Part shown: in pieces, positions 11,054-20,559 of the stretch
Position numbering within the stretch: position 1 is the stretch's first letter
Layout: each line of letters begins with the position of its first letter
Assembly: GCA_035235625.1 (NCBI GenBank)
Contig: CP141142.1
Span: forward strand, 42,201,644 to 42,265,643
Direction of reading: 5' to 3'
Source: Saururus chinensis
Lineage: Eukaryota > Streptophyta > Magnoliopsida > Piperales > Saururaceae
Length of the DNA stretch: 64,000 bases
Translations under genes and position numbers: made by a program
Notes under the pieces: generated by a model
What the model was told of the DNA's origin: nothing
The model's input: only the letters and a program-made list of their open reading frames with translations
Databases searched by the model: none

Positions 11054-11824
11054 TGTCACAGGCGCATAGCTTTGCCTAGCATCCACACCTATGATGTCCT
11101 GATTGCAGCGTGCAGCCAGCAGCCTACTCTTGCGACCTTCCCTCTTGTATGCGCAAGGGAAACAAGCAATCAGCCAACACAACTGTCTCTGGTGCAAAGG
11201 GCTCCGCCCAGTGCTATGTAAACTCAGTCTGTCGGTTACAATAGCAGGGGCTGATCCACCAGATCACTGCTCAATCTCTCAGAGCTTTCTCTGGTCGTCC
11301 TCACCAAGTCTCTATCAGCCATGGCTGCACCATCTTCTCCCCTTATATAGACTCAGCCTTAGCTGGCCCATATCGCGCTAGGAATACAATAGCCCAACCC
11401 ATGTATACAAGAGTCCCTCCCTGTCCCAACTCTCCTAGCCCAATAGGGGTGTCCCAACACAAATCAGGAAACTAAGTAAGAGTCCATCTTTGGCTAGGAG
11501 TCCAGCATCCATCCAAGGAAACTTGTGTATCGCCTCCTACCCATGTTAGGAGTCTGGCTATGCTGCATGACTGTATCCTAGCGGCCTAAGGAATCCATCC
11601 CAAAGGGGTTGTAGTGCCCAACATGCCACCTAGAGTCCTGCCCACGCAGGGACTCTGCCTCAGCCTGCTTCGCAAGGCGAGTGCGCAACCAGAATTGCTC
11701 TAAGCATCCATCCGTGCCCAAGGGGCTGCCTAGGTTGTCCGTCGCCAAGGCTAACTTGGCTGTCCATTGCCAAGTATAGGGGGTAGCTGCCCCCTTCTCT
11801 ATGCAAAAAGTGAAGGGGCTAACA
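11054..11824 (-). mobile_element. solo LTR, 'TGTTAGCCCC' family, copy 2
   Basis: On the minus strand the segment starts TGTTAGCCCCTTCAC and ends CTGTGACA. It is flanked by a perfect 5-bp direct repeat, GTTGG (11049-11053 and 11825-11829), which marks an LTR retrotransposon insertion reduced to one LTR. Homologous blocks to copy 1 include the GGGGGCAGCTACCCCC start region, GACTCTTGTAT, GCTGAGTCTATATAAGGGG (promoter, about 11338-11356) and GGGCGGAGCCC. It has split the surrounding TIR element. Confidence 0.9.
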
Positions 11825-12369
11825 GTTGGCCTCAACTAGCTTTGATCGAGGATGGCCACAAGGTCTATAGTTGCGGCTAGGAACGTGCTTACTGTCGTGG
11901 CTAGTCACTACTTGTCAACTTGAAGGAGGTGGGAGGAGGGGTGGGCTTTGCAACCAAGCACCACCACAACTAAAAATGAGAAGGGAGGAGGTAGGGGCTT
12001 GACTAGGCCGCCAACGAAGGTGGTGCCGATAATGGAGAAGATGGAGAGGAGAAGAAATGGGGTAAGGATATGTGAATATTTTTTAAAAATGTGGGGGATA
12101 TTAGTGAGAGATTTTAATGAGTTTGATTGGGGTAAGTAGGAAATGAGAGACATAGGAGTTTTACGGGGTGTAAATAGTCACATTCATTTTTGAATTCCTC
12201 TAGTGCTAGAGAAGATGAAGAGGGAAAGAAATGGGGTAAGGAAATGTGAATATTTTTTTGAAAGTGTGGGGGATAGTGAGAGATTTTAATGAGTCTGGTT
12301 GGGGTAAGTAGGAATTGAGGAACAAAGGAATTTAAAGGGGTGCAAATGGCCACATTTATTTTTTAATTC

Positions 12370-13015
12370 AATCTCCCAAAAGGGGCTGTAAAATGCTAAT
12401 ACTAACAAAGGAAGAAGTAATGCCAACAAAAAAAAAATAGAGAGAGAACAAAAAGCATGAAGCCACAAAATATAGCACATTGCTTAGAGCAATGCACTAA
12501 ACATAGCATAAAACAACCACACTAAACAATAATATAAACAAGTAGGAGCTTCAAAAATAATGATGTGCTTACCTCGGACTAGCGTGCATAGGCCTCCAAA
12601 CATGGTATATAAGAGAACCAGTGTATATAGATAGTAAGTTGGCCTATGTGTTCCATGTTCATAGCCCTATGTGGGTAGGTGGCTGGAACCCTGGAGCTAT
12701 CTACAAGGGGTCGGCTATATGCCAATTAATAATGGAAAAATGTGTCCATGCAACTACCTATGATTATTATTTCTATGCATAGTTTGAAATTGCACTTCAT
12801 CTCTTCCTTTTAAGATGCTCAATCTTGAAATTAGGAAAGAGTCAACCAAGTTCCCATATCTTATTGTAGGTAGTTGCTCAAAGGAGAGATGAGTGAACTT
12901 TGTGCCAGAAATGTAGAATTGTTTAACCTGAGAAGTTAAAATGTTTTTTTGCTTTGCTAGAGACAAGTTGATCTTGTCATTGAGATTGAATTATTTTTCT
13001 TTAATACAAAAAAAA
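12370..13015. other. no recognised feature
   Basis: AT-rich DNA between the TIR element and the first G-family LTR fragment. No gene or terminus could be supported. Confidence 0.4.
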
Positions 13016-13884
13016 TGTAATGTTCTTCATTTTTCTATAATTTTTTGTAACTTTTTTACTATTATTTTTTCATATTTTTGTTAGGGAAATTTGATGCTTT
13101 GGCATAATTGATTTTTTATATTTTATTCTGATATTCATACCCATAAAGCCATGTGCAAGGCCTAATTGTGGGTTGTAGACCTCAGCAGACGCTCGAAAAA
13201 GAAAGAATAACAAAAAGGAATGGTAGAAAGAAAAGAGAGAAAGAAAATTTAGCATAATAATGGGCCTTAGTGTGTAGAGAGGGCTTTGACGCGTAAAAGA
13301 GGGTTGGATGCATGAGATAAGGCTTTGACGTATGTGAGAGGTCAAGAAAAAAACCTCCTTTGATGCCAATTTGTACCTTTTTTTATTCTTACAAGTCTAC
13401 CATTGTTCTGGCTTAAGACCTTAGCCAACATGTTTGCGCTCTCGGGTTTCAATATACATTTAAGCTTGTGATATTATTTGTCTTCCAACCCTTCTTTATT
13501 TCTTTCAAATATAATGTATTTTATTTGTTGTTCTAGTTATGGTCTACCGGTTGGAAACTATAAATATTTACTCAGTTTGTTATATACAAATAGAGTAATT
13601 TACTCTCTTTATTATATACAAAAAAAGTAAATATTTGTTATCTTTATTAGGAGGGAGGCGCTAAAGATGTTGTGGACGGAAAGGGAGATAGAGGAGAAGG
13701 AGACATGAAGCATATGGCAAAGATGCTGAAGAAGAAAGGGAGTAGCAATTTGGATGGAGGAAGAAGCGATTTGGGCAAAAGAAGAAAAAGAAATGGAGGA
13801 AGGCGCGGTGGAGGAGGGCAAGCGGTAGAGGAGGTGTCAGAGTTGCTGTGGATGGAAAGGGAGATGAAGGGGAAGGAGGTATGG
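13016..13884 (+). mobile_element. G-family LTR fragment (5' part, copy G1)
   Basis: Beginning TGTAATGTTCTTCATTTTTC, this stretch follows the same block order as the start of the G2 LTR at 21479: TTTTTCTA, ATTTTTTGTAA, TGATGCTTTGG / TGACGCTTCGG, TACCCATA, TTGTGGGTTGTAG / TTGTGGGCTGTAGG. It stops at 13885 where the A' LTR begins. A matching downstream LTR segment is at 20560-21478, so the two may be halves of one LTR that the A' element entered (inference). Confidence 0.6.
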
Positions 13885-14306
13885 CGTAAGGACCCTCATC
13901 TTTAAACCGGTTTTGGTTTTCTTTAATTATGGATTATCGTGAGATTTACGCGTTTTCTGATCTTATTCGGTGATTTCGTAAATAAATAGTGTTTGTGATA
14001 GTTTTAATCAAAATTAACTTCAATATTAGTGGTTTTAAGTGATTTTAAACCAAATGTGAATTTTTGAGATTTTTCAGAATTTTTACTATTTTCCCAAAAA
14101 TTAGGGTTTTGGCGGGACCCCTGTGGGCCCCACCGTCGAAAATTTTATTTTTCTGTCAAATGAACCTAGACATATACTTAAGGTCCCACAAAAATTTTCA
14201 GAATTTTATTAGGCTTAAATTGTGCTTAAATTTGTAAAATACCCACTTTTAGCCTACTTTTCATATTTACACCCCAAAACTTACCTATGCCTACCCCAAC
14301 CCTTAC

Positions 14307-14314
14307 TATAAAAG
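14307..14314 (+). promoter_or_regulatory. TATA box of A' LTR
   Basis: TATAAAAG in the context CCTTACTATAAAAGGGC. The identical site is in the A LTR at 30583-30590. It defines the probable U3/R boundary of this LTR, about 25-35 bp downstream. Confidence 0.75.
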
Positions 14315-14989
14315 GGCAAACCTGAGCCATTTCCATTTTTGGGAATAGGCTAAGGAAGGAGGGCTGGCCTAATCCCCACTTAGGCCCGAATTAGAAGCCG
14401 ATTAAGGTAAGCTTACTCTAATTAAGCACTAATCCATGGCTTTTCTCTTAATTTCTTCCAAATCTACCATTTTCCCTTTGATTCAATTCGTTTTTGACCA
14501 TCAAAAGCTACTGATTTGTGTTTTACTACAAACCCTAACATTCAAAATTCGATTTTTACTACCAACAAGCCCTAGATCTAAGGTTTAATTAGGGATTTCT
14601 TGGGTAAATCAATTTCTATTAGAGTTTAATTCAAACTCATTGTGTTTTCAAGGATTTCAAGAAGGGTGACTCTTCAATCCGAGCTTAATCAAGTGCTGAG
14701 GTAATGGGTCTTCGAAATCTCTGTTTATCCATGGTAAAACTCTTCATTTTTGGCTTATTTCGAAATGGTTTGCTTGATTTAGTGTGTTAATGGTAAGATT
14801 AGAAAATGGAATTATTTAATCCGGATTTCTTAGGGTTTTGCATTATTATGGTTTGGTTTGATATTCTGGAAGTCAAGGAGGACTTTTGATGATGATTAGG
14901 GTGTTAGATGTGGATTTGAAGTGTTATCTATGGTGTTTCGGATTAGATTTGCGAAAGGAAGAAGATGACTGTTCTGCCGTGTTGGCGAT

Positions 14990-15105
14990 CGATCGGCCTT
15001 GCAGGGCGATCGATCGGCCTTGCAGGGCGATCGATCGGCTGAACTAAAAATTTCAAATTTTTGCGTGTAACCGATCGAACGGCTTGATGGGCGATCGATC
15101 GGCTA
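14990..15105 (+). repeat. CGATCGATCG palindrome cluster in A' LTR
   Basis: Three tandem GCGATCGATCGGC units spaced 21 bp, then ACCGATCGAACGGC, then another GCGATCGATCGGC. The A LTR (31258-31360) has one fewer unit, so the unit number is variable. Confidence 0.85.
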
Positions 15106-15912
15106 CACAGGAAATTGTGTGTTGTGTGTATGATGTCTATTTTGATGATTCCACTTTAGCTTGCCAATTTTATATGAATGTGGAGTATTTTAAGCTATGT
15201 TAGGCTACTGGAAATGCATGCTATTGAGTTTATGGAGTTGAGATATATGCTTAGAGATGGTGGAATGACATGCTTTGTGGCATGATGTTGGAATCGTTAT
15301 CTTGAAATTATGAATGGTTGTTTCCCTTTGGTTAAGCATATATTTTCAGTAGGACTACAATCATTGTTGGACTGATTTGTCATGATAAATTGTGATTAAT
15401 GGTGTGTGAATGTTGGTGAATGCCATGACTCAATGATGAAATAAGTGATGTTATATGCGTTTAGCCTTTGTGGTTGAGTTTTGAATTTAACTATGATTTC
15501 AACGATTCTTCTACTATGATTTCCGCTGGAATTCATGTTTATATAGAAATTCACATGTGTAGTGTGGTAGTGAGTTGATTTTGAAGCATGTTGATATGCA
15601 TTATGTGAAAGGCTTCAACTAGTTACACACACACATGTGGGGGTTAAATGATGATGTTGAAGCTTAATATCGTGATTATGAATGATGCATTAGGGGCTGG
15701 TGAGAGCACTTATCATGATTAGGATTCATGTATGCTTTGCCCACGCATGTACCATGCTGCACGCATCATGAAAATGGATTTCCAATTGAGGCTTCATTGT
15801 GATTAATCGAATTTGACCGATTGGATGCAATGTGATGGAATTGTGTGCCGGGTTTATCGGTCGTGGATTAATCGCAAGTTGATTGGTCCGAAATGACATA
15901 TTTTGGTTTGAA

Positions 15913-16324
15913 GTTCCTGTGTGGAACGATTTGAAGTTCTTGTGTGGAACGATTTGAAGTTCCTGTGTGGAACGATTTGGAGTTCTTGTGTGGAACGAGT
16001 GCACTCCCCGGGTTGAGTCTTGTTAAATGGAAGGATGTGGGGACGAGTTGTGTACTTGTCTTGCGGATATGTGAGAATATTATTATGTGTGTCATCTGGA
16101 CCCTGAGAATCCAGTGTGGTATGCCGTGTGCACCCCGCTACCACGTGTTCTAGGGTTCTTTGTGTGAGAACTCGGGCTCTTCCCTCCGCAGGAGATGTCC
16201 CTGGGCGAACACCCCTGCTCTAGATTCTCTGTGTGAGAATGGGACGTCCTTGGCCAGGATCGTATAAGGCGAGCAGTATTAGGGATTGACAACCCCGATC
16301 TTTCTTGAATTCTTGTGTAGAATT
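15913..16324 (+). repeat. series of seven TGTGT-loop hairpins in A' LTR
   Basis: Seven inverted repeats share the loop TGTGT: GTTCC/GGAAC at 15913-15927 and 15959-15973, GTTCT/GGAAC at 15936-15950 and 15982-15996, GTTCTT/GAGAAC at 16155-16171, ATTCTC/GAGAAT at 16224-16240, AATTCT/AGAATT at 16308-16324. Stems differ in sequence but stay paired, with G-U wobbles in three. Confidence 0.85.
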
Positions 16325-16421
16325 TTGTACCATGACACGCCTTCGTGGCCTTGTCTATGCTCCCGTCTGTGTGACGTTAACGTGTGATTACTCCTTGATG
16401 GAGGTGGATTGTGATGACATT

Positions 16422-16852
16422 ATGCATGTGGGAATATGTATGTTAGAGATACATCCATGCATGTTGATTTTGATGTTATGCATGTGGAATATGTATGTTA
16501 GAGATACATCCATGCGGGATTGGTTGTGATAAAATGCATGTGGAAATATATATGTTAGAGATACATCCATGCAGGTTGTGATGATATTTTGCATGTGGAA
16601 TATGTATGTTAGAGATACATCCATGCAGGTTGTGATGCTATTATGCATGTGGGAATATGTATGTTAGAGATACATCCATGCAGGTTGTGATGATATTATG
16701 CATGTGGGAATATGTATGTTAGAGATACATCCATGCATGTTGATTTTGATGTTATGCATGTGGAATATGTATGTTAGAGATACATCCATGCGGAATTGGT
16801 ACGTCATGTGAATGCATGTGGGAATATGTATGCTAGAGATACATCCATGCAG
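16422..16852 (+). repeat. tandem array of about 55-bp units (8 copies), A' LTR
   Basis: Each unit carries GCATGTGG(G)AATATGTAT, then GTTAGAG, then ATACATCCATGC, which can fold as a two-part stem (GCATG with CATGC, ATGTAT with ATACAT) around a GTTAGAG loop. Spacers between units vary (TTGATTTTGATGTT, GTTGTGATGATATT). Eight copies are counted here and seven in the A LTR. Confidence 0.9.
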
Positions 16853-17493
16853 GTTGAATTATGCATTATGATGCAGTGTTAGGTGATATGAATGTGTGAT
16901 CAGAAAGTGATGCACCATGTAAATCTTTGATCTGAACGATCTCATTTCTAAGCTATCGTATTTTCTACGTTGACAGTGATATTAAAACCATTGCTGAGTG
17001 TTAAAACTCACCCCTCTTTTGTGTTTTGATTTGGGGCTGTGTGGTGCGACACGCAGACGGACAGGATTGCCTCTTTGAGGAAAGGTCAGAGGTAGCTTGG
17101 GTGTGATGATGGAGATCGTTGCATGACTTATCATCGTTTATTTCATGTTTTATGTTCGAACCTTTATGTAGGGTTCTTGTTTTTGGATTTATGTCATATA
17201 CTACAGTTGTGATGATTATGACTTATTTTGAGCCGGTGTGGGCTTTACTTAACTAAGTTTGTGGGTTTGAAATTGTTGTTTACTTTGTGATAAGCAACAC
17301 CTTTTTCTTCCCTTTTATTTACTCTTGCTCAAAGGATTGTGCGCACTCCGTGTTGCTGTTAATCGCCCGTGGTTAGGGTTAAGTCTTCCGCTAGATCATT
17401 TCTCAATTTTCACTTCGTCACCCCCGCGTGCTTGACCGGCCCCTGGACCGGGTTTGGCTCGGGTCGGGCATTGCCGGGGCGTGACAGAGTTTT

Positions 17494-17505
17494 TGGTATC
17501 GGAGC
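17494..17505 (+). other. primer-binding site of A'
   Basis: TGGTATCGGAGC, seven bases after the LTR end, matches the TGGTATCAGAGC site complementary to the 3' end of initiator tRNA-Met used by plant gypsy and copia elements, with one change. Confidence 0.8.
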
Positions 17506-17646
17506 ACATCTTTGTCCAAGAGTAAATAGGGTTTGTGTGACAAGTCTTGCTTGATTGCTTGCTTGCTTGTTTGTGTGCTTTCTGCTTGTTTGGCTGTGTG
17601 CTTTCGGGTTGTTAGGCTGTACGATTAACGTCTAGTCGTTGTGTAG

Positions 17647-18330
17647 ATGGCTGGTCCTAATCATGCAGGCGCTAATAACCATGGCGGTGCTCGTGACCCA
17701 AGGGTGGACGATGTGTTGACCGCCATTGAAGGGTTGACACAGGTGTTCCAGGCTAAGTACGTGAGTGGTAGCAGTTCTGAGTCTCTTTCACTTGAGGGAT
17801 TCAAGAAGCTTAATCCCCCTAGCTTCAAGGGTGGATTGGATACCTCTGTGGCGGATAATTGGAGGCTTCATATGGAGAAGATTTTTAGTGCACGACGTTG
17901 CTTGGACGAGGAGAAGACTAGACTTGCAGTCTTCACGTTCGAGGGCGAAGCTCAGAGGTGGTGGTTATCAATGGAGCGTCAGAGGTTCCATGGCCGAGAG
18001 GACATTCCATGGGAGGAGTTCTTGTCAGCCTTTAATGACAAGTACTTCCCTCTTCATGTCCGAGAGGAGAAGAAGAAGCAGTTTCTCAGTCTGCAGTAGG
18101 GTTCTATGATGGTCTTAGCTTATGAGACTCGTTTCGTGGAGCTTGAGCGCTTTGCTCCTCGCTTCTTCAGCGATGAGTATGAGCGAGCACGTAAGTTTGA
18201 GGATGGTCTTAAGCCTTTTATCAAAGGCCGAGTCGTGCCATTCAGGCATAAGACCCTTGCTGAGGTACTTGAGACGGCCATCGCTGTGGAGCGTGATTCT
18301 GATGAGTATATCCGGAGGAGAGGGCATTAG
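17647..18330 (+). pseudogene. gag: gag of chromovirus A', interrupted by one stop
   Basis: The frame encodes the Retrotrans_gag capsid region: motifs FKKLNPPSFKGG, LAVFTFEGEAQRWW, WEEFLSAFNDKYFP and, after an in-frame TAG at 18097-18099, AYETRFVELERFAP and GLKPFIKGRV. The stop replaces the Gln or Glu expected after FLSLQ (CAG to TAG type). The protein would form the retrotransposon particle and package RNA. The start ATG at 17647 is about 160 bp after the LTR. Beyond 18330 the similarity decays (gag C-terminus remnants to about 18460), and no zinc knuckle, protease or reverse transcriptase of this copy is present, so the element was deleted or replaced downstream. Confidence 0.88.
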
Positions 18331-18712
18331 ACTTGCAGACTAGTTCATGAAGTTGGGGGCTGCGGACTTTTGAAATGAGGACAATGACTCTTAGAAGAAC
18401 CATTGTCACAACCATCATTGATAAAAATTCAGGGAGCATGAACAAACAGGCTGCATCTTCCTGATTGTGATTTGTCGAAGATGGTCTTGCTTAAGAGCGA
18501 TGCAAGTGTTAGATTGGGTTCAATTCGATTGATTAACTTGGGTAGTCGAAAGAATTATCCGACCCAATGTGAAATGAGTGATCTTAGTATGCAATTCAAT
18601 ATGGGGAAAGTTGACTTTGTTGGAAATGTTCATAGAAATAACTTGAATGCATATCAATCAGTTTGAATTGTTATTTGTAAAAAATCTTCGTTCGAGAATA
18701 TTACTGAAGTTG
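18331..18712 (+). other. degenerate A' remnant
   Basis: Remains of the gag tail (about 18331-18460, in several frames), then sequence I do not recognise. The flanks of the solo LTR at 18718 join here without a break. Confidence 0.45.
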
Positions 18713-18717
18713 ACTTT

Positions 18718-20414
18718 TGTGGCGATCATTTTTTTTATTTATCATCATACTGTTCGACGCACTCTGCCAACACATGTGCGTCTGAACACGACAGCCATCA
18801 ATGCAGATCACAGTTAGATATGCTTTATATTAATAATGAGCATAGCATGGAGTCATAGCACAGTAAAATATCATTCATATGCTTAAAAATATATTTCACA
18901 CAACCATGGACTTAGGTTCGTAGAGCTGAAGTTTTACAAGCCATACAAGTCTTTGGACATATCATGCCCTTAATCTGCAGTTATATAAATATTACATATT
19001 TTTCAAAATCAAAGAACAGATAAAATATCTGGGACACTACACTTCCTTCACCTTCGCACTCGTTGCATTACCTGTAGGATCATTTTCTATGTATTTTAAA
19101 ATACTCAGTAGGTTGATTTAAAATCTAATAGAGGTACTAAGCAAAAATCCCTTTGAAAACCCTACAACATTTTCTTTAGAAACTTTTATCACGATAAATT
19201 ATGCGTAAAACAACTGGTTCTAAATCACAACAAAACCACAAGCCGCGATACCCTACGGCCTACCCTCGGTGTTCATGGGGCAAACGATGGCCACTTCGGG
19301 ACAGCTTTCCCACGATACTCTACCCTGTGCGCACCACTTGCCGATTTATTTTTCTTAGCGGGCATCAACACTCTGTAATTATTCCGGGTTCTTAAGCCCA
19401 TGAATTAATCATCAAATCGTTCAAAACATAGCAATATTCATGCAAAAATAGTTCATCACATAACATGTCTCAATAAATCAATCACATAAGCTTAATCATG
19501 TTAAATCATGCATAAAGAAGTTATATTAAGCACACGTTTAGAGTTTAAAATCCCCTACCTTAACACTTGGTTACAATTTTGTAACCGTAGAAGCCTTAAA
19601 CAAAGAAACCGACCCCACCACAGCATCCAAAACATTGAATTCAGTAGGAAATGCCTTTTGAATCACTTGATTCGGACTTAAAATGGTTGAGAACGGAGGA
19701 AAATAAGTTCAGAAGTGGAAAAACTGAAAACAGCTCGAAAATAAAGCCCGAGGGTCATTATTTATAGCCGCGCATATGTGGGGCCCATGCGTGCCACATC
19801 ATGCGCACTTCTTGTATCGTAACACGCGCACAACTCGCATCGCGCCCGCATCTCCCACGCGCCCAGGCCCCATCGCGCCATTCGGAGCGATGATGCATGG
19901 CGACACGCGTTGTCGCGGGCTCGGCCTTGCCTGACGTGGACCTGCCATGTGGGTCCATGGCGCATCGCGTGCTTGGCCTGTGGTCCCATGGGCCCGGGTC
20001 CACGCGGCGCCGGCTGATGCCAGCCGCGTGCGTCAACCATTATTTTATACTATTTTTTTTATTTTAAAAAAAATAAAAATTTTAAACGCTCGTATCTTTA
20101 TTACCCGGACTCCAATGCACGCGTTCTTGACACCGTTGGGCTTGTATTGACTATCCCTACCAAACTAGACCCCACATGGGTAGGTTGTCCCACACTTCTA
20201 AGGTGGGCCCGCCCATGTGGCACATTTCCCGAGGTTGTAACTTTCGGCCCCGATGTCCGAATCAAGCGCTTCGAAAGCCGTTACACTCATTTTTTTGAAC
20301 TTTACCATAATCTCATAAGATTAAATATGTAACAAACTATAACTAATTAAAATAATGCTACAAACTCCAAAATTAATGTATTAAAAAGCGTATTGGAAAT
20401 TCAAGGTCGTTACA
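18718..20414 (-). mobile_element. solo LTR (about 1.7 kb), minus strand
   Basis: On the minus strand it starts TGTAACGACCTTGAATTTCC and ends GATCGCCACA. A perfect 5-bp target duplication, ACTTT, flanks it (18713-18717 and 20415-20419). Its minus-strand promoter-proximal part is GC-rich (19760-20040), and a GTATTTTAAAATAC palindrome with TACTGAG next to it (about 19090-19112) resembles the stem-loop of other gypsy LTRs here. No internal region or primer-binding site adjoins either end. The GC-rich antisense frames at 19758-20040 are not genes. Confidence 0.9.
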
Positions 20415-20419
20415 ACTTT

Positions 20420-20559
20420 GTTGGATTGAGATAGATGTCAATCATCAGAAGCTGGTGGGGGTTTTAGATTGAAGTACATACTCAATATGGTATTGGATTC
20501 TTCTAGTGATGTTGATGGGTCAATACTTCATCTTGTCCCTACAACTTTTAATAGATTTA
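20420..20559. other. unrecognised remnant
   Basis: Continuation of the sequence left of the solo LTR, with no assignable origin. Confidence 0.35.

Larger units (their letters stand above)
10335..12365. mobile_element. long-TIR DNA element (Mutator-like?), split by a solo LTR
   Basis: The left arm (about 10335-10520: GAATGTGGCTACATGCAC, TATCCCCCA, ATTACCCCATC, GGCAATGGTGGCAC) and the right arm on the opposite strand (about 12365-12015: AAATGTGGCCATTTGCACCCC, TATCCCCCACAC, CTTACCCCATTTC, CGGCACCACC) are imperfect inverted repeats of nearly 200 bp. The right arm is present twice in tandem (12025-12190 and 12200-12365, period 174 bp). Removing the solo LTR at 11054-11824, the element is about 1.25 kb. 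Its GC-rich core repeats phrases such as GGTTGTGGT and GGCCCATAG. Long TIRs suggest a MULE, but no 9-bp target duplication was found, so the class is a guess. Confidence 0.5.
13885..17486 (+). mobile_element. 5' LTR of chromovirus A' (Tekay/Del-like, about 3.6 kb)
   Basis: The start is CGTAAGGACCCTCATC (TG decayed to CG) and the end is GCCGGGGCGTGACA, followed by a primer-binding site and gag. The same sequence recurs as the A 3' LTR at 30158-33641 with point changes and different tandem repeat counts. A TATA box (TATAAAAG, 14307-14314) lies about 420 bp in. Downstream are palindromic CGATCGATCG repeats (14990-15105), a series of TGTGT-loop hairpins (15913-16324), an array of about 55-bp units (16422-16852) and a TGAGT/ACTCA stem-loop (16995-17010). 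LTRs above 3 kb are typical of Tekay/Del chromoviruses. No matching target duplication was found at its left edge. Confidence 0.9.

Noticed and set aside
13672..13905. 77-codon Lys/Gly/Arg-rich frame
   Set aside because: Purine-rich low-complexity DNA in a decayed LTR fragment, and it crosses the A' LTR boundary.
15726..16648. Several 66-96-codon minus-strand frames
   Set aside because: Translations of the hairpin and tandem repeats of the A' LTR; repeated peptides mirror the DNA units.
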